Shown: positions 24,341-33,691, counted from the first letter of the stretch. The stretch: 42,559 bases of DNA from Paraburkholderia madseniana (GCF_009690905.1 NZ_VOSW01000081.1:1-42559), one strand, 5' to 3'. Notes: generated from the sequence alone by a model not told the origin. Program-made: numbers and translations.

Positions 24341-25698
24341 TGGAACATTTCCTCCGCATTTCGACAAACGGTGACACCGTTGGCCACCTCGGCTTCGATG
24401 CCGTGCAGAACCAGTACAGCTTCCGCTACGAGCAAGCCTGGCAAGACCGGCGGAGCGCTTTTTCGCTCTCGCCGCACATCCTTCATACGGGGGAGGCGCC
24501 GGCGGCCGGCGCGGTGCAGCGGTTTCTCGGAAACCTGCTGCCGGAAGGTCGCGCGCTCGAAGTGGCCGCGGGCTTTGCGCAGATGTCCAAGGACAATATC
24601 TTTGGCCTGATTCGTATGCTCGGGAAGGAGCCGGTCGGCGCGTTCAGTTTCACTGCCGCCGAAAACGAGGCAGCCGGGGAGGTGCCCGCCGATGAGCCCA
24701 TCCGGCGAGACATTCCTGTTGAAGAGTTGAGCCAGCGAATCAAGGAGCGCGAGCAGATTCCGTTTCCCGTCTGGGACAAGAAAGTGCGCCTGTCTGTTGC
24801 GGGCTACCAGGACAAGCTGCAGGTGATGGTGGAGGGCAATCGCATCTCGCTGGTTGATGGTTCTCTCAGCTCCACGCATATCCTGAAGCCGGAATCGCGG
24901 AACACGGCTACGCCGTTCATGGTCGCCAACGAGCATTACTGCATGACGCTTGCCGCACAGATGGGGTTACCGGCCGCACCGGTCGCCATCCGCCGCATTC
25001 CTGAGCCAATATTGCTTATTGAGAGATTCGACCGGGTAGCGCAAGTCGACGCGGATAATCCAGGGCAAATCAAGGCGGTCGGCCGAGTGCATGTCATCGA
25101 TGGCTGCCAGGCATTGGACCTGCCGTCGCAGTTGAAGTACGAGCGCAATTATGGCCGTACGCTGGATGTGCGAAACATCCGGGAAGGCGCGAGCTTTGAG
25201 AAGCTGTTCTCGCAACAACACTTCGAACTTCCAGCGCACGCCCGGTCATTCATGCTCCGGTGGGCGATTTTCCAGTTGCTCATTGGCAATAGCGACGCAC
25301 ACGGGAAAAACATCTCGTATTTCGTCCGCCGCACGCGCCTCACACCCGCGCCGCTTTATGACCTGGTCTCGGTGAGCGCCTACGCGGACAACGCGAACGT
25401 GGACCAGGAAATGGCTATGGCTTATGGGGATGCGTTCCTTCTCGAGGAAATCACCCCGTTTGAGCTTGCTCTGTTCGCACAGAGCACCCGCACACGGCCG
25501 GCGCTTCTAGCGCGGGAGCTGGAGCGCATGTCTTTGGCTGCCTTGAAGTTTGCGCCCGGGCTTGCGCAGTCCGAGGTGTATGTCGGTGACGACGAGCGAG
25601 CAAGGGTGCGAAAGATTTCCGACTTCATTTGCGCGCAGGCAAACAGGCTTTTGCAGCTCGCACCTGAAGTGTCCAAGGTCAATCCGGACCTGCTTTAA
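24340..25698 (+). CDS. hipA: HipA-like Ser/Thr kinase toxin
   Basis: A 452-residue kinase of the HipA family. The E. coli enzyme phosphorylates glutamyl-tRNA synthetase, causing growth arrest and persistence; targets of other members vary. It shows the N-terminal subdomain (NLLPEGRAL), the autophosphorylation-loop motif LSVAGYQDK with Ser152, HILKPES, LIERFDR, the catalytic Asp319 in GNSDAHGKN and the metal-binding Asp341 in PLYDLVS. All key residues are intact, so it is probably active and needs HipB. It overlaps hipB by one base, giving coupled translation. Downstream lies the truncated end of an unrelated amidohydrolase gene, suggesting that the locus was inserted. Confidence 0.9.
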   Translation: MEHFLRISTNGDTVGHLGFDAVQNQYSFRYEQAWQDRRSAFSLSPHILHTGEAPAAGAVQRFLGNLLPEGRALEVAAGFAQMSKDNIFGLIRMLGKEPVGAFSFTAAENEAAGEVPADEPIRRDIPVEELSQRIKEREQIPFPVWDKKVRLSVAGYQDKLQVMVEGNRISLVDGSLSSTHILKPESRNTATPFMVANEHYCMTLAAQMGLPAAPVAIRRIPEPILLIERFDRVAQVDADNPGQIKAVGRVHVIDGCQALDLPSQLKYERNYGRTLDVRNIREGASFEKLFSQQHFELPAHARSFMLRWAIFQLLIGNSDAHGKNISYFVRRTRLTPAPLYDLVSVSAYADNANVDQEMAMAYGDAFLLEEITPFELALFAQSTRTRPALLARELERMSLAALKFAPGLAQSEVYVGDDERARVRKISDFICAQANRLLQLAPEVSKVNPDLL

Positions 25699-25866
25699 GA
25701 ATGGGAAGACCGCAGATCCGCCTTACCTCTCGACCTCAGAATACGCTGCGGATTCCGAGGCGCCCAACTGCCTGCTTCTGATTTCCAGACGGATTGAATC
25801 CAGCGATCTGAGCAACCTGCGCATCTCCTGCTGCTTTCCGGAATACACCCAGCACATACACCGACG

Positions 25867-26313
25867 ATAGGCCGGATTGCGATGACGCCGAACGTGCCGA
25901 ATGCGGTGCCAGGGCATGTCGAACTGATGCTGGAGGTCCGCAGCGACAGCGACGCAATCCTCGAATGTTTTCCGGAAGACCTGATGGCCGGCGCCACGGC
26001 TGATCTCGCTGAATTGCGCGTGTCCGCAAGCGCGGCGCATGTCAGTCGCGCCAAACCAACCGACTGCCAGCCGCTTGTGATGGATGCCGTCGAACGGGCA
26101 GCGGGGGCGTTGGGATACGCCACCATGCGTCTGCCGAGCGGTGCGGGGCACGACGCGGTGTATGTCGCGCCGACCGGCCCTATCGGGATGATCTTCATCC
26201 CGTGTCTGAACGGGCGCAGTCATTGTCCGGAGGAGTGGATCGAGCCACAGCAGTTGCTCGACGGCACGCGGGTTCTTTACCAGACGATCCGTGAGTTGGA
26301 TGCTGCGTTGTGA
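25867..26313 (+). pseudogene. M20-family amidohydrolase/carbamoylase, C-terminal remnant
   Basis: The frame reads VPNAVPGHVELMLEVRSDSD, then SRAKPTDCQPLVMDAVERAA and RLPSGAGHDAVYVAPTGPIG, with IPCLNGRSHCPEEW near the end. This is the C-terminal third of Zn-dependent hydantoinase/carbamoylase enzymes (allantoate amidohydrolase, N-carbamoyl-amino-acid hydrolase), including the metal-ligand HD and SHCPEEW. The catalytic N-terminal domain is absent and sequence before 25867 is unrelated. It was cut at or near the hipBA insertion. Confidence 0.8.
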
Positions 26314-26579
26314 CGGGTCACTGCGGTCATGGTCGCAGCGGCAACTGGACATGCAGCGAACGCCGTGGCCCGTCAACCTGCGGACTTTCTATTGCCGCGC
26401 GACCGGCGTGAATCCGTAACGTGTGAGTAGGGATAGATAAACCCAAAAATCAAAACAATACAGTAACAAAAACTGGCTTGAGCTGGATACGATAGTGGAA
26501 AAAGCTGCCTATAGACCGTAACACTGGTCTTTACCAACGGGCATCCATTCCCTTTCCAAACCAGCTCTCAACGCCTCCT

Positions 26580-27647
26580 ATGCCACGCCCGATCGTTGCA
26601 CAGATTCATCCCGCCGCAGTCAGCCACAACCTCTCCATCGTCAAGCAACGGGCATCTCGATCACGGGCTTGGGCCGTGGTCAAAGCCAACGCATATGGAC
26701 ACGGAATCGATCGCGTTTTTCCGGCACTCGCGAATGCCGACGGCATTGCATTGCTCGATCTCGACGAAGCAGTCCGTGTGCGTGAGTTGGGTTGGACCAA
26801 GCCGATTCTTCTTCTGGAAGGCGTGTTCAAGCCAGGTGACGTGCAAATCGCCCAGCAGTTCGATCTTTCCATGGCCGTGCATTGCCGTGAGCAACTCGAT
26901 CTGTTGCGCCTGTCGTCGTCGCATGAGCGTGTCAACGTGCATCTGAAGATGAACTCCGGGATGAATCGCCTCGGATTCCGGCCCGACGCGTACCGCACCG
27001 CGTGGGAGCAGGCCAGATCGATTCCGGGTATTGCGGACATCACGTTGATGAGCCATTTCGCGAATGCTGACGACGGCGACGTGGCGTGGCAGATGGATCG
27101 CTTCGATGCGGTGACTCAAGATATACCGGGTCAACGAAGCCTCGCGAATTCAGCGGCCGTTTTGTGGCATCCCCAGGCGCATCGTGACTGGGTGCGACCA
27201 GGTGTCGTGCTGTATGGCGGTTCGCCCACCGGCCAGTCGCGTCACATTGACGACGTGGGCTTGCGCGCTTCGATGACGCTCAGGAGCGAAGTGATCGGTG
27301 TGCAGTCATTGTCGGCGGAGGAAACGGTTGGGTACGGCCGTGCCTTCGCTGCGAACCGCGAGATGCGCATTGGTGTGGTCGCATGCGGGTATGCGGACGG
27401 ATATCCACGGCACGCATCGACGGGTACGCCAATCGCAATCGACGGCGTCATGACGCAGGTGGTGGGCCGTGTTTCGATGGACATGCTCACTGTCGATTTG
27501 ACACCGTGCCCGCGTGCGCAGATCGGCTCAAAGGTCGAACTGTGGGGGGAACAGATCAAGATCGATGACGTCGCTCACGCTTCCGGGACGATCGGGTACG
27601 AACTGATGTGTGCGCTGGCAAAACGGGTGCCCGTAGAAATAGCCTGA
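26580..27647 (+). CDS. alr: Alanine racemase
   Basis: A 355-residue fold-type III PLP enzyme that converts L-alanine and D-alanine, used for peptidoglycan or D-alanine catabolism. The PLP lysine is in AVVKANAYGHG near residue 34, KMNSGMNRLGFR is conserved, and the second base Tyr lies in the C-terminal domain (ETVGYGRAF region). ACGYADGYPRHA and VGRVSMDMLTVDL are also family motifs. Length is normal. It stands alone. An AGACC-N8-GGTCT dyad lies 50 bp upstream (26513-26530). No strong ribosome-binding site is seen. Whether it is the biosynthetic Alr or catabolic DadX type is not decided. Confidence 0.9.
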   Translation: MPRPIVAQIHPAAVSHNLSIVKQRASRSRAWAVVKANAYGHGIDRVFPALANADGIALLDLDEAVRVRELGWTKPILLLEGVFKPGDVQIAQQFDLSMAVHCREQLDLLRLSSSHERVNVHLKMNSGMNRLGFRPDAYRTAWEQARSIPGIADITLMSHFANADDGDVAWQMDRFDAVTQDIPGQRSLANSAAVLWHPQAHRDWVRPGVVLYGGSPTGQSRHIDDVGLRASMTLRSEVIGVQSLSAEETVGYGRAFAANREMRIGVVACGYADGYPRHASTGTPIAIDGVMTQVVGRVSMDMLTVDLTPCPRAQIGSKVELWGEQIKIDDVAHASGTIGYELMCALAKRVPVEIA

Positions 27648-27650
27648 ATG

Positions 27651-27717
27651 ACCGCCTCTCTCGCCGGAGCGTGAAGCAATCCGCAAGAGATACTCACGTC
27701 TTCGGACGAGAGGCGGT
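27651..27717. repeat. Inverted repeat ACCGCCTCTC / GAGAGGCGGT after alr
   Basis: Perfect 10-bp arms at 27651-27660 and 27708-27717 with a 47-nt loop, beginning 3 bp after the alanine racemase stop. There is no T run. It may act in 3' end processing or rho-dependent termination. Confidence 0.4.
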
Positions 27718-27866
27718 GCCGCATTGCCTGTTGCACAGGCGTAATGCTGTCTAATAAGGGTGTCTAATAAGCCAGCGCCATTGCGTTGTAACGGACGTTT
27801 TGTGTTTACGTAATAATTGCGAGGCGTGTCCGATTCGATCCACTAACCATTAAAAATGCGTAGGTC

Positions 27867-29801
27867 ATGGCTTTCAGCGAACCAAGGTCTCCATTTTTCA
27901 AATGGGTGGTGTCCTCCGCTCAGAACCTGAGCGCCGACAATCGGCAAATATTGCTTGCCAACCTGTTCACGCGAACCGCATCGATTGTCTTTGCGTCGAT
28001 CTGCGAAATCAGTGTCTGCGCAACCGCTTACTATCTTTATCCAAGAGCCCTTTACGCGTGGTGGGGCAGCGCCGTGGTCGCGCTGCTGATGACGCGTCTC
28101 GCGTTGATCTGGCTGTGCTGCGAGCGCAGTGCCCGCAACCTGCCCACCCCTACCTCGGCTTTTCTCTTTGCCAGTCTTCTCTGGGCGGCCCTGTTCGGCT
28201 TTGGCACTTTTTTGTGCAATACCAGCGGAAATCAGACACTTTTTCTGCTCGGCAACGTTTGCGCGGTGGGTGTGATCGGCGGATTGGCCGGACGCAACGC
28301 AGGCACACCCAGGCTGGTGCTTCTCCAGATATCGTTCATTCTCGGGCTGTTGGGTTGGGGGGCGGCGCTGTCTCCCGGCTCCGGCAAACTTGTGCTGCTG
28401 TTTCAGGCGCCGTTTTGCGCGGCGGGTTTCTTTACTGTGGCATTGCGCAGCAATCGCGACACCGTTGCCTTACTGCTGGCGCGCGAAAGCAGTCATCGGC
28501 TGGCTCACCAGGACAGTCTCACTGGCCTTCCTAACCGCGCCCGCATTACCGAGCTTCTGCTGGAACGCACTGCGGCCGGCTCGTTACGACTGAATCATCG
28601 ATTCGCGGTTCTACTGATCGACCTTGACGGCTTCAAGGCTATCAATGACAGCCTGGGTCACGCCGCCGGCGATCAGATTCTTCAGGAAGCGGCGATTCGA
28701 TTGCGTGAAGTACTGCCGGCCGGCGATCTGGTCGGACGCCTCGCCGGCGATGAGTTTGTCGCCATTACCGACGGCACGGCGTTGACCCGCGACGTCCATT
28801 TGCTGGCAGACCGTATCGTCAAAACGCTGGCGCGTCCTTTCACACTCAGCGAAGCGTTGGTGCATATCGGTGCGAGCGTGGGCGTCTCGCTCTATCCCGA
28901 GCACGCAAAGACAGGACCGCAATTGCTGATCTGCGCGGACCGCGCGTTGTACGCCGTCAAACGCAGTGGCAAAAGTGCCTTCTCTATCTTCGATGCCGTC
29001 AGGCACGCCTCCGACGAAAGTTTGAGCCTTCTGCGAAGCGATCTGGAAGGGGCGATGCAGTCTTACAGCGATCTGCGCATGGAGTACCAGCCGATCGTCG
29101 ATCTCGCCGACGATACGATTTCCGGCCGCGAGGCGCTGCTTCGCTGGACGCATCCGACTCGCGGTGAGCTTTCTCCTTCCGCATTTATTCCCACAGCCGA
29201 ACGTACGGGCCTCATCCTTGCACTCGGCGAGTGGGCGCTGCTGCAATCCTGCACCGAAGCTGCCACGTGGCGTGATGCAGTGAGCGTCGCCGTGAATGTT
29301 TCGCCGGTGCAATTGCGGGAGGAATCGTTCGCGTCGGCGGTTGAGGCGATCCTCGGCAAGACGGGATTGCCGCCCGCGCGCCTGAATATCGAAGTCACGG
29401 AAACGGTGTTGTTGAGCGACGATATCGTCACCCGGCACAACGTCGAGAAGCTTCGCGCATTGGGAATCGGCCTCGCGCTCGACGATTTCGGCACCGGATT
29501 CTCGACCATGTCGACGCTTGTGCGCTTCTCATTCGACAAGCTCAAGATCGACAGTTCGTTCGTGAAGGAGTCTGTGCATCGACGCGAATCCGCGGCCGTG
29601 GTTCGCGGGATTGTGGCTTTGGCACGGGAAATCGGCATGCCCACCACGGCGGAAGGCATTGAGACGCAGGAGCAGTTGAATTTCGTGCGCGTCTGCGGAT
29701 GCACGCATGCGCAGGGTTTTCTTCTGGGAAAGCCGGTCCGGGGTGAAGAGATCCCGCACCTCGAAAAACGGCTCGCTGCGCATTCCGCGGATAAGGCTTG
29801 A
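27867..29801 (+). CDS. Membrane GGDEF-EAL protein (cyclic-di-GMP turnover)
   Basis: A 644-residue protein. Residues 1 to about 195 hold about six hydrophobic helices. A GGDEF domain follows (about 210-375) whose active-site motif is A293GDEF instead of GGDEF, then an EAL domain (about 390-640) with E422AL, NVSPVQL, EVTETVLL, DDFGTGFSTMSTL, KLKIDSSFV and TTAEGIET. All EAL metal and catalytic residues appear present, so phosphodiesterase activity is likely. AGDEF cyclases are sometimes active, so synthesis cannot be excluded. It is inserted in the inner membrane and probably senses through its N-terminal helices. Confidence 0.9.
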   Translation: MAFSEPRSPFFKWVVSSAQNLSADNRQILLANLFTRTASIVFASICEISVCATAYYLYPRALYAWWGSAVVALLMTRLALIWLCCERSARNLPTPTSAFLFASLLWAALFGFGTFLCNTSGNQTLFLLGNVCAVGVIGGLAGRNAGTPRLVLLQISFILGLLGWGAALSPGSGKLVLLFQAPFCAAGFFTVALRSNRDTVALLLARESSHRLAHQDSLTGLPNRARITELLLERTAAGSLRLNHRFAVLLIDLDGFKAINDSLGHAAGDQILQEAAIRLREVLPAGDLVGRLAGDEFVAITDGTALTRDVHLLADRIVKTLARPFTLSEALVHIGASVGVSLYPEHAKTGPQLLICADRALYAVKRSGKSAFSIFDAVRHASDESLSLLRSDLEGAMQSYSDLRMEYQPIVDLADDTISGREALLRWTHPTRGELSPSAFIPTAERTGLILALGEWALLQSCTEAATWRDAVSVAVNVSPVQLREESFASAVEAILGKTGLPPARLNIEVTETVLLSDDIVTRHNVEKLRALGIGLALDDFGTGFSTMSTLVRFSFDKLKIDSSFVKESVHRRESAAVVRGIVALAREIGMPTTAEGIETQEQLNFVRVCGCTHAQGFLLGKPVRGEEIPHLEKRLAAHSADKA

Positions 29802-30205
29802 GAGATCTTATCGACCGGCATGATGCCGATTTCCGCGGCGTTGGCCGGCTAGTTACGGGGCAGGGTGACGTATGAAGCTGGCGAAGCAAGATGGCCTCGG
29901 TGCTGCTGCCGGAGAAGCAGTGCCGGGTGTCAGCGATGGACGCGCGCGCTTTCAGTATTCCAACAGGCCTGCTGCCTGGGAGGCAGTAAGGGAAGGCGGT
30001 GCTGGTGCAGAGGCAGCATCCATACCGATGCTGCTGCGTAAGCAGCAATTCAACTTTGGATACCACAACAAAATGCATCGGAAGTCGCGGTAGATGTTCA
30101 GAATACGCTTTTGAGGAAGCAACCCTGATCGATGCCGTTCAACGCCCGTCAGCCGACAGAGGACGGTCCACGCCCGCACGTAGCGGAGTGAGTGTCCTTG
30201 ACCAT
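29802..30205 (+). other. 404-bp region with three short hairpins, possible leader or small RNA
   Basis: I support no gene here. The notable content is three tandem hairpins of related sequence: CTGCT/AGCAG at 29903-29920 (loop GCCGGAGA), CTGCCT/AGGCAG at 29972-29986 (loop GGG), and GCTGCT/AGCAGC at 30030-30046 (loop GCGTA). The first has GGA in its loop, and the second reads GGGAGG across its loop and stem, as in CsrA/RsmA targets. It precedes the sigma-54 activator gene, so it could be a structured leader. Confidence 0.4.
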
Positions 30206-31417
30206 ATGAATTCGACCTACGTACTGCCGGACGCGCCGGCTTCTCTGCCACCGAGCGCGGAGGCATCGGTCACTGAAACGCCGCTGCAGATCGCGCAACG
30301 GCTCGCGATCACATTTAATCACGTGTTGCCAGACCGGCCAGCCATCGCGCGAACGGAAGTGCCGCCTTTGTTGACGATGCCCGACAAGCGCACGCTGACC
30401 ACCTCGATTCGCGCGACCGTCCAGGTCTTCTCGGACCCGCAATCGCTGGCGTTACTCGAACGTATTCGCATGGTGGCGCCGAGCGACGCTAACGTGCTCG
30501 TGATCGGCGAGACAGGGACGGGTAAGGAGTTGGTCGCGCGTCATGTGCATAACCTGAGTGCTCGCAAGGACGGCCCGTTTGTGGCGGTCAATTGCGGGGC
30601 TTTCTCCGAGTCGCTGGTGGAGAGCGAGTTGTTCGGCCACGAGAAGGGCGCGTTCACCGGCGCGTTCTGCGCCAAACCCGGCTGGTTCGAAGCGGCGAAT
30701 GGCGGGACGCTGTTTCTGGACGAGATAGGCGATCTGCCGCTATCGATGCAGGTCAAGCTGCTGCGCGTGTTGCAGGAGCGTGAGATCGTGCGGCTCGGCT
30801 CGCGCCGGAGCATTCCCATCGACGTGCGGGTGCTGGCGGCCACCAATGTGCATTTGCAGGACGCGGTGGCGGCAGGCCATTTCCGCGAGGACCTGTTTTA
30901 TCGCCTGAACGTCGTGCATCTGGCTGTACCGACGCTGCGCGATCGGCCTGGCGATATATTGCCGCTGGCCCGCTACTTCATTGAAGAGTATCGGAACCGG
31001 TTGGGCTACGGTCCCGTCGACATCGAGCCGCGCGCGGAGCGAAAGCTGCTGGAACATAGTTGGCCCGGCAATATTCGTGAACTTGAGAACGTCATTCACT
31101 ACGCGTTGTTGGTGTGCCGCAGCGATTCGCTGGGCGAGGGCGATTTGCAGATGTCGTCGTTCGGGATTCACGCCGCGCGGCGAGCGGCCAGTGAACCTGT
31201 TGCGTCTACGCCGTTGGAAGGACTGGAGGGGGCATTGCGCCATCTCTTCGATCGCGCGGAAGGCAATCTGTTCGAACAGATCGAAGACACGGTGATGCGC
31301 GTGGCGTTCGACTTCTGCAACCGGAATCAGATTCAGGCGGCGAGGCTGCTGGGCATTAGTCGCAATGTGTTGCGGGCGCGCTTGATTCGGGCGAAGCAGA
31401 TTTCCGCGCAGAAGTAA
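30206..31417 (+). CDS. Sigma-54-dependent enhancer-binding protein (SfnR-like)
   Basis: A 403-residue activator. A short N-terminal region without a recognisable receiver or GAF domain is followed by the AAA+ domain: Walker A GETGTGKE from residue 101, the sigma-54 contact loop GAFTGA at 148-153, and Walker B GGTLFLDEIGD. The arginine-finger region FREDLFYRLNV is also present. A Fis-type helix-turn-helix (QIQAARLLGISRNVLRARL) is at the end. Lack of a sensory domain resembles SfnR of sulfone metabolism. The convergent neighbour is a DszC/SfnB-like oxidoreductase with a sigma-54-like promoter, which supports that link. ATG 30206 is taken as the start although its ribosome-binding site is weak. 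Confidence 0.85.
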   Translation: MNSTYVLPDAPASLPPSAEASVTETPLQIAQRLAITFNHVLPDRPAIARTEVPPLLTMPDKRTLTTSIRATVQVFSDPQSLALLERIRMVAPSDANVLVIGETGTGKELVARHVHNLSARKDGPFVAVNCGAFSESLVESELFGHEKGAFTGAFCAKPGWFEAANGGTLFLDEIGDLPLSMQVKLLRVLQEREIVRLGSRRSIPIDVRVLAATNVHLQDAVAAGHFREDLFYRLNVVHLAVPTLRDRPGDILPLARYFIEEYRNRLGYGPVDIEPRAERKLLEHSWPGNIRELENVIHYALLVCRSDSLGEGDLQMSSFGIHAARRAASEPVASTPLEGLEGALRHLFDRAEGNLFEQIEDTVMRVAFDFCNRNQIQAARLLGISRNVLRARLIRAKQISAQK

Positions 31418-31556
31418 GCTCACATGCGTGATAGCGGATAGTGGGCGCAGTCCTGCCTTTTGCGTGCATTTAGAAGTCAAAGCAGACCGGCCGCGAGACC
31501 AGTCCGCATGTCGCTGCGTTGTTGCTGTGTATCGCCGCGTTCGCGGCGGTAGCGGA

Positions 31557-32801
31557 CTATGCCGCGGTTCTGCTGTTGCCGATCTGCCAGACGAAGGGCG
31601 GCTCTTTGCGGTTGATTTCCCAGTCGCCCACAATCCGCTCCTTATAGATCAGCGGATTGTGCGACGCTGCAGTGCGCGCGTTTCGCCAGTGGCGGTCCAG
31701 TAGTTTGTTCTCGCTTGTGCCCGAAGCACCGAGTGCATTGAACAGGTCGGTGGTCGCCTGCAAAATCAAACTGGCCACGGCGACCTGGGCTTTTGCCGAT
31801 TCGATTTCGGCCGCCACGTTCGCTGCGTGTTCAACATCGCGGTCCGCGCCGAAGCGCGTTTCGTACGCTCTTTGTGAGGGTTCCGCGGCTCGCACGGCCG
31901 CGGCCTCCGCCGCATACACGCGTGCCGCTATTTGCCCGACCACCTGCTGCACCTGGGCGTCTTCGCTGACGCGTGGCGCGTTGCCGTGACTGTACACCCG
32001 GGTGCGTTTGCGCACTTCATGCGAGATGTCACGCAATGCGGCGCGCCCAGTACCTGCGATAACCGCGATCAGCACGAGTTGATAGAACGCTGTCTGGTAT
32101 TTGAAGCGCGTGGCGAAGTCGATGATGTTCTCTTCGTCGACCACGGCGTTTTCGAATACGGACGTCCCGCTTCCGGTGGTGCGCTGACCGAAGCCATCCC
32201 AGTCGTCGCTTTGTTTGACGCCTGGCTGGTGCGTGCTCACTGCGGCGATGACGTCGGCGCCGTTGTCGTCGCGCTGGGCGTAGACGTCGATCCAGTCGGC
32301 AAAAATGCTGCCCGTGCTGTAGTACTTGGTTCCGTTGACGACCCACTGATTGCCGTGGCGCGAGACACGCGTAATCACGTCGCCGATCTTGACCGCGCCG
32401 ACTTCGGTCCACGCATTGCCGACGATTTCCCCCGCCACGAAGCGTTGCAGCCATTTTTCCTGTGCAGCGCCGGGTGCTGCGTTGATTCTGTCTTCGACGA
32501 AGGCGAAGTGGCCACGCAACGCTTGCGGCAAACTCGAATCGGCCTCGGCCAGTTCGATCAGGAGTTGCACGAGTTGCGGAAGCGACGCGCCGGCGCCCCC
32601 GTATTCGCGCGGCACTCTGACGGCGCCGAACCCGGCTTCCTTCAACCAGACAATCTGCTCGTACGGCAGCGCGCGAGTGCGTTCGCGTTCGAGCGCACCT
32701 TCCGCGATCCGATTGAAGATCGGCCTGAACCTGGCAGCCAACTGTTCATAGTCTGTGCCGTACGAAAGCGGAAGTTTTTCACGCGGGTTTTGTGATGTCA
32801 T
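31557..32801 (-). CDS. Acyl-CoA dehydrogenase-like flavoprotein (SfnB/DszC-type)
   Basis: A 414-residue flavoprotein of the acyl-CoA dehydrogenase superfamily. FGAVRVPREYGGAGASLPQL, NAWTEVGAVKIGDVITRV and VNGTKYYSTGSIFADWIDV mark the FMN/FAD-binding middle domain. The C-terminal helical part (GASGTSENKLLDRHWRNART) resembles DszC and SfnB, flavin-dependent enzymes of organosulfur use, more than chain-oxidising dehydrogenases. It probably obtains reduced flavin from a partner reductase that is not in the window. A sigma-54-like promoter lies about 70 bp upstream. It is convergent with the sigma-54 activator gene, across a 139-bp gap that contains one 6-bp hairpin (31533-31548). Confidence 0.82.
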   Translation of the reverse strand: MTSQNPREKLPLSYGTDYEQLAARFRPIFNRIAEGALERERTRALPYEQIVWLKEAGFGAVRVPREYGGAGASLPQLVQLLIELAEADSSLPQALRGHFAFVEDRINAAPGAAQEKWLQRFVAGEIVGNAWTEVGAVKIGDVITRVSRHGNQWVVNGTKYYSTGSIFADWIDVYAQRDDNGADVIAAVSTHQPGVKQSDDWDGFGQRTTGSGTSVFENAVVDEENIIDFATRFKYQTAFYQLVLIAVIAGTGRAALRDISHEVRKRTRVYSHGNAPRVSEDAQVQQVVGQIAARVYAAEAAAVRAAEPSQRAYETRFGADRDVEHAANVAAEIESAKAQVAVASLILQATTDLFNALGASGTSENKLLDRHWRNARTAASHNPLIYKERIVGDWEINRKEPPFVWQIGNSRTAA

Positions 32802-32870
32802 GCGCCTGCTCTAAAGTCGATAGGTGGGGTAAGGCAGAGCGACTGAGCTCTTGACCATATGGACTACAAA

Positions 32871-32885
32871 GCACGAGCTATGCCA
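32871..32885 (-). promoter_or_regulatory. Sigma-54-type promoter for the DszC/SfnB-like gene
   Basis: On the minus strand TGGCAT-N5-GTGC reads from 32885 to 32871, with GG and GC in the right positions. It has two deviations from TGGCAC-N5-TTGC. It lies about 70 bp before the coding start and next to a gene for a sigma-54 activator. Confidence 0.4.
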
Positions 32886-33040
32886 TCGAGGCGAGCGTCC
32901 TGCCGCGCTGCTCTATGGGTAGGGTCGGGGTTTCAAACTGCTGGATTGAGAGCAGTATGCTGATGGACTGCTTGTCTGACAGCAGCTTCAGGTCGATGCG
33001 CCCGCTGAATCCAGCGGGCGCCGATCATGGCGGCCTGCTC

Positions 33041-33661
33041 TTACTGACGCAGTTCCGGCGAATCCTGCATAGCTGCCTGCAACTTCTGCACGGCGTCAAT
33101 CGTCGCGCGCTGTGCGGCGAGACCGAAGTTGCGCTTGAATTCGCCAAACTCTGCGTGGCCGTTGCCCGTCACTTCCTTTTTCGTCACGAGCTTGCCGGTC
33201 GGATCTGTCACGGTACACACGAGCGTCACCGAAAAGTCGGTCGGCGGCCAGGTCAGGAGGCTCGGCGACGAAGATGTCGTCGAGATGGTCGGCGTGACGA
33301 CATAGCTCAGGCTTTTTGATTGGAGGGTTGCCTCATCAGGCGCGGCATTCAGCTTCACAACATTGCTGAACACCTGGCTGAGTTCGACGTAGATCGGGAG
33401 TTCCAGATCACGATATGGTTTGTAGGCCACCTTGTCGCCACCACCGCCTGGCGAGACGACTTCCTTTGCGCGCAGTTCGTCGGTAATGACGAGCCCAACC
33501 GTCTTGTTGATCGGCTGCGTTTGAGCCGTCGACGTTGCTGCGGTAGTAGACGCTGTGAGCGCTGCCGGGTCGCCGGAGATGGTGATGTCGTGTGCGCAAC
33601 CTGCGAGCGACGCAATGGCGCCGGTGACCGCGATACTGCGAATAAAGTGCATCAGCTTCAT
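33041..33661 (-). CDS. Lipoprotein of unknown function (206 aa)
   Basis: A signal peptide with lipobox SLAGC near residue 22 is followed by a Thr/Ala-rich linker and a globular domain (KTVGLVITDELRAKEV, LPIYVELSQVFSNVVKLN, TDFSVTLVCTVTDPTGKLV). The pattern of a VGLVITDEL start and alternating strands resembles YajG-type lipoproteins, but I am not certain. It lies 30 bp downstream of a second lipoprotein gene on the same strand and probably forms a two-gene operon with it. Confidence 0.75.
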   Translation of the reverse strand: MKLMHFIRSIAVTGAIASLAGCAHDITISGDPAALTASTTAATSTAQTQPINKTVGLVITDELRAKEVVSPGGGGDKVAYKPYRDLELPIYVELSQVFSNVVKLNAAPDEATLQSKSLSYVVTPTISTTSSSPSLLTWPPTDFSVTLVCTVTDPTGKLVTKKEVTGNGHAEFGEFKRNFGLAAQRATIDAVQKLQAAMQDSPELRQ

Positions 33662-33691
33662 GATGATTTCTGCTCGTTGAGAAAAGAGGGA

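Noticed and set aside
29872..30093. 73-codon open frame before the sigma-54 activator
   Set aside because: Low-complexity Ala/Gly-rich product with no ribosome-binding site, running through three hairpins.
31533..31548. CGCCGC-GTTC-GCGGCG hairpin as a terminator between convergent genes
   Set aside because: Short stem and no T run on either strand.
31932..32795. 287-codon plus-strand open frame opposite the DszC/SfnB-like gene
   Set aside because: Antisense shadow of a clearly conserved flavoprotein.
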